Assembly: GCF_016900315.1 (NCBI RefSeq)
Contig: NZ_JACSNQ010000004.1
Span: forward strand, 62,001-126,000
DNA length: 64,000 bases
Direction of reading: 5' to 3'
DNA from: Olsenella profusa
GTDB lineage: Bacteria; Actinomycetota; Coriobacteriia; Coriobacteriales; Atopobiaceae
In this document: piece by piece, positions 16,636-24,892 of the stretch
How the letters are laid out: every line of letters starts with the position of its first letter
How positions within the stretch are numbered: the stretch's first letter is position 1
Made by a program: the position numbers and the translations under genes
Notes under the pieces: model-generated
The model's input: only the letters and a program-made list of their open reading frames with translations
Databases searched by the model: none
Told to the model about the DNA's origin: nothing

Positions 16636-16691
16636 AGCTAAATGATGGTGCATGTATGTATGGACGTGCGATAGCCGGAAATGGTCGCCGC

Positions 16692-16705
16692 GCGTTCTTC
16701 TCGCC
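16692..16705 (+). repeat. Dispersed TTCTTCTCGCC word
   Basis: GCGTTCTTCTCGCC is found 43 bp before the GIY-YIG start codon; a matching copy follows the gene at 17621. Confidence 0.6.
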
Positions 16706-16747
16706 TAAAATGAACTAGTAAATTGCAGCTATGCGGGCAGGTGTGCC

Positions 16748-17617
16748 ATGAACATCCCTCTGAACAGCATCCTCAACCTCACGGAAGAGCGGATTGAGAA
16801 CAGCAAGATCGAGCTGAACATGAACGACGGAAAGACCAAGGAGCCGTTCATCGACCGATGGCTCGACCGTCCGGAGGACGAAAGAGCGGCCGGCCTGGCC
16901 AAGAGGTGCTCGTACTGGACCTGGTACAGGCCGGACCGAAGGAACTTCCGGGAGGGCAACTGGGTGTTCAGCTTCATGCGCCTCTACCGCCAGGACGAGT
17001 GGCTTTTCGTGTCTGCCGCCGAGATTGTGGACACACCTGAGTACGGGAGCGAGAACGGATATGCGACGGTACGGATTCTCGAGACCTACGCGCCCCTGTT
17101 CGGGAGGCTCATCATCAACCTCCACAAGGGCAACAAGTTCTCGCTCTACGTGTTCAGGCTCGACAAGTTCCTCGGCGAGGCGACGGTGAAGGAGATCCTG
17201 CCGGCGCTCTACACCGGCGAGGCGTTCGATGGGTACGACCGCGTGCACCTGCCCTACGCGAAGCTCGACAGGATTTTCAGGCGCGAGATCATGTCCTCCT
17301 ACCATGACGCACTAGAGAGCGTGACCGGGGTCTACTGCCTCACGGATACCAGGACCGGAAAGCTCTACATAGGCTCTGCCACCGGTGAGGGCGGCGTGGC
17401 GGCGCGCTGGGGCAGCTACCTTGACTCCAGGCACGGAGGCAACAAGAAGCTGCGAGAGCTCTACGATCGCGAGGGCGAGGGGTACTTCCGAGAGAACTTC
17501 GAGTTCACGCTCCTGGAGTACTTCGGCATGAGCTACGACCCGCAGAAGGTGCTGGAGCGGGAACAGTGGTGGAAGGACTGCCTCGACACGCGGGCTCACG
17601 GATACAACGATAACTAG
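16748..17617 (+). CDS. GIY-YIG nuclease family protein inserted in packaging operon
   Basis: The first about 190 residues of this 289-aa protein form a domain I do not recognise (mixed alpha/beta, many Tyr/Trp/Arg). The last about 95 form a GIY-YIG domain: GVYCLTDTRTGKLYIGSAT, then an Arg in ARWGSYLDSRH, and LEREQWWKDCLDTRAHGYN with the metal-binding Glu position. The gene sits between terminase and portal, genes normally adjacent, and is bracketed by copies of the GCGTTCTTCTCGCC word (16621, 16692 upstream; 17621 downstream). This looks like a homing-type or other mobile insertion. GC is lower than in the flanking phage genes, which supports separate origin. Start ATG 16748; the binding site is weak (GGCAGGTGTGCC). 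Confidence 0.75.
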   Translation: MNIPLNSILNLTEERIENSKIELNMNDGKTKEPFIDRWLDRPEDERAAGLAKRCSYWTWYRPDRRNFREGNWVFSFMRLYRQDEWLFVSAAEIVDTPEYGSENGYATVRILETYAPLFGRLIINLHKGNKFSLYVFRLDKFLGEATVKEILPALYTGEAFDGYDRVHLPYAKLDRIFRREIMSSYHDALESVTGVYCLTDTRTGKLYIGSATGEGGVAARWGSYLDSRHGGNKKLRELYDREGEGYFRENFEFTLLEYFGMSYDPQKVLEREQWWKDCLDTRAHGYNDN

Positions 17618-17620
17618 ACG

Positions 17621-17635
17621 GGCGTTCTTCTCGCC
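17621..17635 (+). repeat. Dispersed TTCTTCTCGCC word
   Basis: GGCGTTCTTCTCGCC lies 4 bp after the GIY-YIG stop codon, in the same orientation as the upstream copies at 16621 and 16692. Confidence 0.6.
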
Positions 17636-17709
17636 TGGCGCTCTTTGTTCTTTGCCCTTTGTGACGGGCGGGTTCAATGGGCGTGTTCGGACGAGGCGGG
17701 AGGTGCGCT

Positions 17710-19005
17710 GTGCAGGGGCTGGATGACGAGTACTGGGTGCCGGAGCATGTGAGGGAGTGGCTGAGGTCGCTCGGGTTCTCGCTGCCGCTGGAGGACATGG
17801 AGCCGCACATCCGGGCGTGGGACCGGTGGATGCGGGCGCTCGGGGACTTCTACGACTACCGCGACACCGACGGCGTGGGGCGGGTGTACGAGGTGCACCG
17901 GCGCTCGATCCACCCCGCCATGCGGGTGTGCCGGGAGTGGGGGTCGCTGCTGCTGAACGACAGGACGCAGGTGGCGTGCGAGGAGCAGGCGTGCACGGAC
18001 TGGCTCGCGGCGTGGATGGCGCGGACCGGGTTTCTCGCCTCGGCGCAGGAGTGCGTGGTGCGGGCGTTCGGCCTGGGGACGGGCGCGTGGGCGCTCTGGG
18101 TGGACGCGGGCGCGGGCGAGGTGCGCGTGCGGAGATACGACGCTCGCATGGTCGTGCCCCTCACGTGGGACGAGGAGGGCGTGACCGAGTGCGCGTTCGT
18201 GACGCGGGCGTTCTGGAGGGGCAGGGCCGTCGACCAGGTGCAGCTGCATCTCAAGGGCGCGGGCGGGACGTTCTTCTCGCCAGGCGAATCTCTCGGAGAG
18301 GGCGTGGGCGCGGGTTCTTCTCGCCTGACTGACGATGCAAGCGAGGGCACGTACCGGATCGTCACGGCGTGCTTCGACCGAGACGGCAACAGGGTCGAGC
18401 CGGAGGGCGTGTGCCCGGTGTACGACACGGGATCCGTGTGGCCGACCTTCTCGATAGTCAAGCCCGCCATCGACAACACGCGGGTGGACATGTCGCCCTA
18501 CGGGCAGAGCGTCTTCGCGGACGCGGTGGACGCGATCCAGGCGGTCGACCTCTGCTACGACGCGATGATGTCGGAAATTGACAACGGCAAGATGCGCGTG
18601 TTCCTCTCGGACGTGATGTTCGATACGGAGCGGGACGGCAAGGGCGGGCGCGTCTCCATCCCGTTCGGCAAGGCGGACTGCACGGTGTTCAGGAAGGTCA
18701 TGAGCACAGAGGACACGATCCACGAGTTCGCGCCGACGCTGCGCACCGAGGCGCAGGCGCGGGCGTTCAGGGTCGCGCTGCAGACGCTCGGCGACCTCTG
18801 CGGGTTCGGCATCAACTACGTCGACCTCGAGAACGTCGGGTACGTGAAGACCGCCACGGAGGTGTCGGCCGACAACTCGGCCCTCATGAGGAACATCCGC
18901 CGTCACGAGCGCGCGCTCGAGGGCGCTCTGGCGGGAATCTGTAGGGCTCTGCTGGCGGCCGAGCGCAGGCTCGGCGCGGAGACGCGCGCCGCAGGGCGGG
19001 CGTGA
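17710..19005 (+). CDS. Phage portal protein (SPP1 Gp6-like), possibly C-terminally altered
   Basis: From GTG 17710 (behind GGGAGG; an upstream ATG at 17677 has no good site) this encodes 431 aa. Features of SPP1-type portals are present: a central YGQSVFADAVDAIQAVDLCYD segment (residues about 265-285), followed by NVGYVKTATEVSADNSALMRNI. The protein ends soon after this helix, shorter than usual portals, which continue about 30-50 residues. A linker near residues 186-205 encodes two copies of the TTCTTCTCGCC DNA word in two frames (TFFSPG and SSRLTD), looking like sequence inserted into the gene. Portals form the dodecameric DNA gate of the capsid. No capsid, protease or tail gene follows. 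Confidence 0.75.
   Translation: MQGLDDEYWVPEHVREWLRSLGFSLPLEDMEPHIRAWDRWMRALGDFYDYRDTDGVGRVYEVHRRSIHPAMRVCREWGSLLLNDRTQVACEEQACTDWLAAWMARTGFLASAQECVVRAFGLGTGAWALWVDAGAGEVRVRRYDARMVVPLTWDEEGVTECAFVTRAFWRGRAVDQVQLHLKGAGGTFFSPGESLGEGVGAGSSRLTDDASEGTYRIVTACFDRDGNRVEPEGVCPVYDTGSVWPTFSIVKPAIDNTRVDMSPYGQSVFADAVDAIQAVDLCYDAMMSEIDNGKMRVFLSDVMFDTERDGKGGRVSIPFGKADCTVFRKVMSTEDTIHEFAPTLRTEAQARAFRVALQTLGDLCGFGINYVDLENVGYVKTATEVSADNSALMRNIRRHERALEGALAGICRALLAAERRLGAETRAAGRA
18267..18281 (+). repeat. Dispersed TTCTTCTCGCC word inside portal gene
   Basis: GACGTTCTTCTCGCC is read as TFFSP in the portal frame. A second copy lies 30 bp on at 18311 in another reading frame. Confidence 0.5.
18311..18325 (+). repeat. 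Dispersed TTCTTCTCGCC word inside portal gene
   Basis: CGGGTTCTTCTCGCC is read in a different frame (GSSR) from the copy at 18267, so the shared bases are not explained by a shared peptide. Confidence 0.5.
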
Positions 19006-19442
19006 CGACGGCGTGCGCGCCCGCGTCGGTCGCTGCAGGCCGCGCGAGAGCGGAGGGAAGCGGCTTAGCCCCCCTGGCGAGGGCAGACCGCGCAGCGGGC
19101 TGACCCGAGCCGGCGGCGAAGACGCGACCGGAGCGGGGCGCGGCCGTGAGGGGGACTCCCGCGCGCACGACGGCGGCACGTACGCCCCGTGCGCGCGACG
19201 CAGCGGCGGCGGTCACGGCGCGCTCGGCCCCTGGTTGGCAGCGGCCGGTGGCGGCGATGCCGGGTGGGCGGCGAAACAATCGCCCTTCTCGTCCTTCTCG
19301 ACGTTCTTCTCGCCCTGTACTTGTCGACAATTCTTTATCGTCTGTCGAAAACGAGGCGCAGGTCAGACGTAGTGTTACGAAGCGTCGTCCCTCTCATCAT
19401 CCCTTGTGGGACAATCGTCTCGGACGAGGAAGGGAGGACGTC
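19006..19442. other. Gap after portal; phage gene debris
   Basis: No gene is supported here. The DNA is very GC-rich (19006-19260), then has a run of related words ending in ACGTTCTTCTCGCC (19299-19314), preceded by CCCTTCTCGTCCTTCTCGA, and then a more AT-rich stretch that may hold the promoter of the 19443 gene. The normal capsid genes that follow a portal are absent. Confidence 0.5.
19299..19314 (+). repeat. Dispersed TTCTTCTCGCC word
   Basis: CGACGTTCTTCTCGCC is preceded by two partial copies of CCTTCTCG (19284-19298), as if the word had been partly duplicated in tandem. Confidence 0.5.
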
Positions 19443-19838
19443 GTGGAGGGACGCGACGTCGCGCGGTTCGCGCGTGAGCTCAGGGAGATGATCGAGGAGC
19501 GGGGCGCCGCCGCGCTTGATAGGTTCGACTGGGCGGAGCGCTTCTGGGGGCTCGGCTTCAGGATGGACTGCGGGCACTCGTACGAGGAGCGCTACGACAT
19601 CGCCCTGCACGACGTGCGCGGCCTCAGGCGCGGACTCTCGCGCATCGACGACGTGCAGACGCTCGGGGACGCGTGCTTCTCGCAGTGCCGCTACATCACC
19701 CACTGGGCGATGGGCCCCTGCGACGATCTGGTCGAGTGGCTCGGGGTCGCGCTCGCGAGGCTCGAGGAGCTCGCCGGCGGCGTCGAGCTCGCCTGGGACG
19801 ACGAGGCGGACGCCTGGCGGAGGGCTGGCGACCGCTGA
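19443..19838 (+). CDS. Hypothetical protein, 131 aa, phage-region
   Basis: It starts with GTG 19443 behind AAGGGAGGACGTC. The protein is helical and acidic with a central FRMDCGHSYEERYDIALHD and several Cys and Trp residues (CFSQCRYITHWAMGPCDD). No membrane segment. I do not recognise the family. It follows the portal remnant by 437 bp and may be a cargo or accessory gene of the degraded phage, or the first chromosomal gene beyond it. Codon use is GC-rich like its neighbours. Confidence 0.55.
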   Translation: MEGRDVARFARELREMIEERGAAALDRFDWAERFWGLGFRMDCGHSYEERYDIALHDVRGLRRGLSRIDDVQTLGDACFSQCRYITHWAMGPCDDLVEWLGVALARLEELAGGVELAWDDEADAWRRAGDR

Positions 19839-20181
19839 GGGCGCGGCCGCGACCGGGACCGGCGGAGCCGGACCGCGCGCAGCGCTGTTGATGTGCAATA
19901 GGAAGTGGTCCAAATGAGCGCCGGCTTCTGAGCAGCGCGTGTATCAAAATGTGAGCAATTTTGGCATGAAGGCCGCACCCAGGAACCAGGACCACGGCCG
20001 CCCCCTCTAGCGCGGCGATGTTGGATGGCTCCTCCCTCGGAAGCTCCAGGAAGGCGAATCGGAACGCAGCTACGGTGCCTGGTGCGATAAGATTCATCTT
20101 GGGTCTCCCCTTCTCGTCGAATCCGAATCCAACTCGAAGGGCAAGGAAAGCCCGTCTCCATATCAAACCAACCGAAACCAT
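19839..20181. other. Gap upstream of the GmrSD-type gene
   Basis: No gene seen. GC drops toward 20000-20180, fitting the left edge of the acquired block. No clear promoter boxes or repeats could be defined. Confidence 0.4.
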
Positions 20182-22059
20182 ATGCCGTATAACGAAGGCC
20201 GGGATGAGATGATCAAGAACGTAAGTGACCCCTCCGTAGCCAACATCCTATCGACCGATGCGCTGAAGGTCTACAACATACCCCGTTACCAGCGTGAGTA
20301 CACATGGGGCCAGCGAGACTGGGCGAACCTCTACGACGACGTCTTCGACAATGACCCAGGCTACTTCCTCGGGTCCATCATCGTCATCCAGGGCGAGATC
20401 GACCCGAAGACCAACATAGTGGACTTCGAGGTCATCGACGGCCAGCAGAGGCTTACTACCATCAGCCTGCTACTCGCAGCGCTGTACGCCCGCATCAACG
20501 AGCACCCAGACGCCATAGACGAGGACATGCAGCTCGACGACATCAGGCCGCTGCGCAACAGGCTCGTCCTCAAGTCGAACAAGGGCATGACGCGCGTGGT
20601 GCCTCAGGTTCAGAACCACAACCAGGACGACTACCGCTGGATCCTCAAGGAACGCGTCGGACTCGCAGTCGTGATGCAGCGGCCCAAGTACCACGGCGTG
20701 CGCAAGATGTCGAAGGCATTCGAGTACTTCTATGACCGGCTCGGCGAGGAGATCTCCGGCATGGGTGATGACGATGCCGTGAGCACCCTGCTCGACAAGA
20801 GCAGGGTGCTCTGCTCGGCCGTGCTCGTGCAGATCAACGTAGACAGCCACGCAGACGCCTACACGCTGTTCGCATCGCTGAACAACCGAGGCGTGCCCCT
20901 CTCCGCCGTGGACCTAATCAAGAACACCCTGCTTGCGAAGGTGGTCGACGCCGATGGTGACGAGCTCGACTACTACTTCGAGCAATGGCAGGAGGTGCTT
21001 CGCAACCTCGGCGACGACTACGCCACCCAGGAGCGCTTCTTCCGCCAGAACTACGACGCCTTCCGCCGCGACGTGAACAGGCCCTTCGTGCAGGAGGGCG
21101 GCGCACAGCTGCCGCTCGGCTCGGTGGCCACCCGCTCAAACCTGCTCAAGATCTACGAAATGAGGATCGGCCAAGACCCCGGCGCGCTTGGGGTGCTCGA
21201 CGAGCTCATCGGCAACTCCGCCATCTATTCGCAAATCATCGGGGTTGACCGCGAGGGCATGGACGCCGGGCTCGTACGCCAGCTCGCGGAGATTGCACGC
21301 GCTCAGGGCGTCCCCTCCTACCTGATGCTCCTCTACCTCATGAAGAAAAGGTCGGAGCTCGACCTGGACGACAGCCTCATCGCCGGAATCGCCGCGCTGC
21401 TGGTCAGGTTCTTTGTGAGGCGCAACGTGACCGACACGCCGCCCACCCGCGATTTGGAGCGCCTTTTCATTAGCATCTGCGAGGGCATCGAGGACGAGCG
21501 GATGAAGGGCGTAGACGTCGCCCGCTACATCAAGCGGAGGCTTGTCGACGTTTCGTCAAGCGACGCGACCTTCAAGGAGCGGCTTGAGGGACCGATATAC
21601 GACGTGAACCCGGACATGACGCGCTACATCCTCACCGTGCTCGCGGAGCCGAGCGTCACCAAGGAGATGAAGGGGCTCTGGGAGCGCTACCCGTCAGGTA
21701 ACTACGTGTGGACCATCGAACACGTGCTCCCCCAAGGCGAGAACATCCCAGCGAGCTGGGTGGACATGATCGGTGGTGGCGACAAGGCGAAGGCCCGGGA
21801 GATTCAGGCTGCATACGTCCACACCCTCGGCAACCTGACCATCACCGGCTACAACTCGAAGCTGAGCAACATGCCCTTCATCGAGAAACGCGACCGCAAA
21901 GACTCAAACGGCTCGAACGTCGGGTACCGCAACGGACTCAACCTCAACGACGACCTCGTGAGCGTGGACAGCTGGACGAAGGAGCAGATTGAGGCGAGAA
22001 CCGAGAAGCTCGTGAAGCTCGCATTGAAGGCATTCACGTTCGACGACATCGAGTTTTAG
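20182..22059 (+). CDS. GmrSD-type restriction protein (DUF262 + DUF1524)
   Basis: This 625-aa single chain carries both halves of the GmrSD type IV restriction enzyme. The N-terminal DUF262 has IPRYQREYTW (residues 33-42) and DGQQRLTT (86-93), the ParB-like nucleotide-binding motifs. The C-terminal DUF1524 HNH nuclease has WTIEHVLPQ (about 510-518), HTLGNLTITGYNSKLSN (about 549-565) and a following FIEKR. Family members cut modified phage DNA or act with partner proteins. The start may instead be ATG 20209. Only 15 bp separate it from the 811-aa gene downstream, so they form an operon. Completeness of all motifs suggests the enzyme is active. Confidence 0.88.
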   Translation: MPYNEGRDEMIKNVSDPSVANILSTDALKVYNIPRYQREYTWGQRDWANLYDDVFDNDPGYFLGSIIVIQGEIDPKTNIVDFEVIDGQQRLTTISLLLAALYARINEHPDAIDEDMQLDDIRPLRNRLVLKSNKGMTRVVPQVQNHNQDDYRWILKERVGLAVVMQRPKYHGVRKMSKAFEYFYDRLGEEISGMGDDDAVSTLLDKSRVLCSAVLVQINVDSHADAYTLFASLNNRGVPLSAVDLIKNTLLAKVVDADGDELDYYFEQWQEVLRNLGDDYATQERFFRQNYDAFRRDVNRPFVQEGGAQLPLGSVATRSNLLKIYEMRIGQDPGALGVLDELIGNSAIYSQIIGVDREGMDAGLVRQLAEIARAQGVPSYLMLLYLMKKRSELDLDDSLIAGIAALLVRFFVRRNVTDTPPTRDLERLFISICEGIEDERMKGVDVARYIKRRLVDVSSSDATFKERLEGPIYDVNPDMTRYILTVLAEPSVTKEMKGLWERYPSGNYVWTIEHVLPQGENIPASWVDMIGGGDKAKAREIQAAYVHTLGNLTITGYNSKLSNMPFIEKRDRKDSNGSNVGYRNGLNLNDDLVSVDSWTKEQIEARTEKLVKLALKAFTFDDIEF

Positions 22060-22074
22060 CGGGACATAGCTGGA

Positions 22075-24510
22075 ATGAACAATACGGTCGCAGCTGCTTT
22101 CTTCATGGATGACGACAGGCCGCTCATCCAATACGAGCTCGCATTCCAAGAGAAGCCAAAGCTCCTCGTGGCTGAACCCAGTTCTTTCGGAAGCTCATCG
22201 GGTGCCAGAGAGGTTTATGCTGGCGTGACCGAGACACTTGAGGACAGCATCAAGTGGGAACCACACGTAGACGAGGCGGACAAGCTCGACTACATCGTCG
22301 CGGTGAGCAGCGGCGTCCTTTCCGGCCTTATTGATGTCTTCTACATGGGCGAGCTCTCCCTCGACCACGCAAGCGAGTGGGGCAGGGACAAGATCGAGAA
22401 GGTGGTGATGAAGGTCGCCCGCGTGGAAGGCTACTCCGGGAATGACTTAAGCGACGCGATAAAAACGCTCGAGAAGAACCACCCGCTTGCGGCTGATGGC
22501 AACACCAACGACTTCGGCGGAGGACTGCAGCACCACCTTCGCGACTTCTCACACCATTTCAGCATCGGCGGCCTGTTCTTCTCGATATTCACCCAGTTCA
22601 CCGGGCTTGTCGTGGGAACCGACAAGGCAGGCATGCCGCACGTCGTTCCCGTCCCCAAGTCGCACAGGGCCTGCATCGGAAAGAACTTCCAGGAGAAGAT
22701 CGCCTTCGGAACCATCGGCTGGTTCTTCCACATGGTAAGCGACATGGCAGGCTCCAGCGGTGCGCTCATGGGCGGCACCGGCATTCCCGGCCCGCTCATA
22801 TCGTTCATGAAGGAGCTCTCGGCGCTCCCGTTCTTCAAAGAGTCCGGCGACGGAGACATGGGCTTCCGTCTGTGGGTGACCAAGCTCTTCAACGGAACCT
22901 TGCTTGCCGACCACGACGAGAACGGCAGGATAATCAAGGACAGCGTCAGGAAGTTCGACCTGCGCACCGAGGTCGGCATACTCGGCGAGGTCGGAAGGCA
23001 GACCATCCCGGTGCTCATAAACCAGTGCGTCGTGCGCGGGTTCTACTTCTGCAGGAGGCTTGCCCGCGAGGTCCGGGACCTTGGGATACGCTGCATTGGC
23101 GACCTCGAGCGAATCGCCCCCGAGGACATTCTTCCCTGGGGCACCCCCGCCATGCGCCGCATGGTCACCGTGTCGAGCGGCGTCTTCACTGGCGTGGACA
23201 TCGCCGACGCCGCCGTGAGGGCCATCATGGGCAAGGACCCCGTCACGTTTTTCCTACGTGTGAACTACGTGGGCGTGGCGACTTTCATGATCGCCTGCGT
23301 CGTAGACGTAAACGCCACGCTCAAAGACAGGGAGTTGGAAGAGGGCGAGAGCCCAGAGGAGGCATACGAGCACGGGCTTTCCGACCTTGGCTGCCTCAAG
23401 CTCGACTTCATGCAGGCGCGAATGCTGCACTCGATCGAATACGCCATCGTCGCCCACGACATCACAGAAGAGAAGCACCCAAAGCGCGCCGAGAGGAAGC
23501 GCGCATGGCTCAAGGAATGGAGCGAGATGGTCGTCGAAACGGTCGACCTCGTTTGGGCAGCAAGCGCCGGGTACTTCCTAGGCAGTGATGCCATATACGA
23601 CTCCGTCGCGACACGACTCGATAACCGCGCAAACAGCTCCTGGCTGTGGCTCATCGCGATGGAAGCAAAGCGGTTCAAGCCCTACGTTCCGCTACATGGC
23701 GACAACGACAAGCTCTACAAGGGGCTCAAGCTCGGCAGCGACTACCTCGGCGAGGTATTCTGCGAGCGCCAAAGCGTCGTGGAAAAGAAGGACCTCACGA
23801 AGCTAGACAAAGCGGTTAACAGCGCACGCGGTAAGCTTGACGGTGCCGTTACCAAACGTGTCGTTGGAGCTGCAGGAACCGTGGTTGTCGTGGCAGCGAC
23901 TGGTGGTCTCGCGTTCTACTTCGCACCCGCCATAGCACCGACATTGGCAGCGGCTCTGGGGCTTGAGGCGGCCGCGCTGCACGGAGCCGCTCTCACGAGT
24001 GCCAGCCTTGCATTTCTTGGCGGCGGCGCCATCGCCGCCGGTGGCACCGGCATGGCAGGCGGGACTATGCTCATAGCCGGCGGTGGCGCGCTGCTCGGAG
24101 CCGTCGGTGGTTCCGGCGTCTCTGCCGCGACGTCGATGGCACTTGTGACGAACGGGAGCTATGTACTGGACGAGTGCGCCAAGCTCGTGGCCTTCTGCAA
24201 GGAAGTGCTTATCGGGCGGTACGACGACCTCAACTCCGTCACTGAGATCCATACCGTGCTGAACCAGCGGATACTCGAGCTTGAGGTGGAAATCGAGACG
24301 ATAAAGCGTGGAGTGCCTGACGATAAGGTGCCCGATGACGATAACGATGGAGCGGATGACAAGGATGAGATCAGCCCGAAGAAGATGATTAAGATCCTGA
24401 ACCGGAGTCGGAAGTTCATGCGACGCAGCAGTGATGAGCTCGCCAAGACTCTGAAGACGGCGACCAAGAAGATAAGCGCCTTGCCAGCTGGTGGTAAGAT
24501 GGGGTCATGA
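22075..24510 (+). CDS. Unrecognised 811-aa protein with glycine-rich membrane domain
   Basis: I cannot name this family. Residues about 1-580 look soluble or peripherally hydrophobic and contain a His-rich LQHHLRDFSHHFSIGGLFF (about 150-168) that could bind metal. Residues about 597-690 are hydrophobic and glycine-rich (for example GGGAIAAGGTGMAGGTMLIA), like glycine-zipper membrane hairpins of pore or membrane-damaging effectors. A coiled-coil and an acidic linker (PDDDNDGADDKDE, about 755-767) precede a basic C terminus. Start ATG 22075 follows AGCTGGA. It is coupled to the GmrSD-type gene (15-bp gap), so the pair may act together, for example as sensor/nuclease plus membrane effector. That is inference from context only. 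Confidence 0.6.
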   Translation: MNNTVAAAFFMDDDRPLIQYELAFQEKPKLLVAEPSSFGSSSGAREVYAGVTETLEDSIKWEPHVDEADKLDYIVAVSSGVLSGLIDVFYMGELSLDHASEWGRDKIEKVVMKVARVEGYSGNDLSDAIKTLEKNHPLAADGNTNDFGGGLQHHLRDFSHHFSIGGLFFSIFTQFTGLVVGTDKAGMPHVVPVPKSHRACIGKNFQEKIAFGTIGWFFHMVSDMAGSSGALMGGTGIPGPLISFMKELSALPFFKESGDGDMGFRLWVTKLFNGTLLADHDENGRIIKDSVRKFDLRTEVGILGEVGRQTIPVLINQCVVRGFYFCRRLAREVRDLGIRCIGDLERIAPEDILPWGTPAMRRMVTVSSGVFTGVDIADAAVRAIMGKDPVTFFLRVNYVGVATFMIACVVDVNATLKDRELEEGESPEEAYEHGLSDLGCLKLDFMQARMLHSIEYAIVAHDITEEKHPKRAERKRAWLKEWSEMVVETVDLVWAASAGYFLGSDAIYDSVATRLDNRANSSWLWLIAMEAKRFKPYVPLHGDNDKLYKGLKLGSDYLGEVFCERQSVVEKKDLTKLDKAVNSARGKLDGAVTKRVVGAAGTVVVVAATGGLAFYFAPAIAPTLAAALGLEAAALHGAALTSASLAFLGGGAIAAGGTGMAGGTMLIAGGGALLGAVGGSGVSAATSMALVTNGSYVLDECAKLVAFCKEVLIGRYDDLNSVTEIHTVLNQRILELEVEIETIKRGVPDDKVPDDDNDGADDKDEISPKKMIKILNRSRKFMRRSSDELAKTLKTATKKISALPAGGKMGS

Positions 24511-24578
24511 GCGACATTGAGGGACAAGCGCCAGCTGCCAACAACGTTGTTCCGACAATAAGCACTGATGCGCTCTAA
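24507..24578 (+). CDS. Tiny ORF (23 aa) overlapping the 811-aa gene; DUF262-like N terminus
   Basis: ATG 24507 overlaps the preceding TGA (ATGA), the usual sign of translational coupling. The peptide ends NNVVPTISTDAL and then stops. In the GmrSD-type gene upstream the corresponding stretch reads SVANILSTDALKVYNIPRYQ, so this may be the decayed start of a second DUF262 gene, or a genuine micro-protein. No homology continues after the stop in any frame that I can see. Confidence 0.35.
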   Translation: MSDIEGQAPAANNVVPTISTDAL

Positions 24579-24730
24579 GAAACGCAAGGGGTTTGTCGAC
24601 AATTCCATAAGCGAAACTGTACAAAATGCGGCTGGCAGCTCACCGCCGAGCGATATCGGAGCATGAATGTCATCGTTGTTCGAAAGCTCTAGCGTATTTA
24701 AGTCTCTCACCTGCCCTGCCCTTCATGCCG

Positions 24731-24775
24731 AGTAGATGAGAGTAGGTCCGAGTAGGTTAGAGTGGATAAGGGTAG
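24731..24775 (+). repeat. 10-bp tandem repeat array A (4.5 units)
   Basis: Units read AGTAGATGAG, AGTAGGTCCG, AGTAGGTTAG, AGTGGATAAG and a partial GGTAG, exactly 10 bp apart. A second array of the same family lies at 24863-24892. One-helical-turn spacing places each unit on the same DNA face. Confidence 0.75.
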
Positions 24776-24862
24776 CCAGCGAACAACCCAACCATCATCA
24801 GAATAGAAGACCGCAGTTCAGCTTCATGTCACGCAGCTTGCTAAGCAATTGGCGCGGGTCAG

Positions 24863-24892
24863 AGTAGGGCCGAGCAGATAAGAGTAACTTCC
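24863..24892 (+). repeat. 10-bp tandem repeat array B (3 units)
   Basis: Units AGTAGGGCCG, AGCAGATAAG and AGTAACTTCC are in 10-bp register with each other. The last one touches the end of AAA_14 copy 2 (stop at 24892). About 87 bp without repeats separates arrays A and B. Confidence 0.65.

Noticed and set aside
14873-19838. Complete prophage with attachment sites
   Set aside because: No integrase, lysis, head or tail genes, and no direct repeats flanking the block were found.
24159-24710. Minus-strand frame across the end of the 811-aa gene
   Set aside because: Mostly antisense to a coding region; the part outside it (24530-24710) has a plausible look but no ribosome binding site and no recognisable family.
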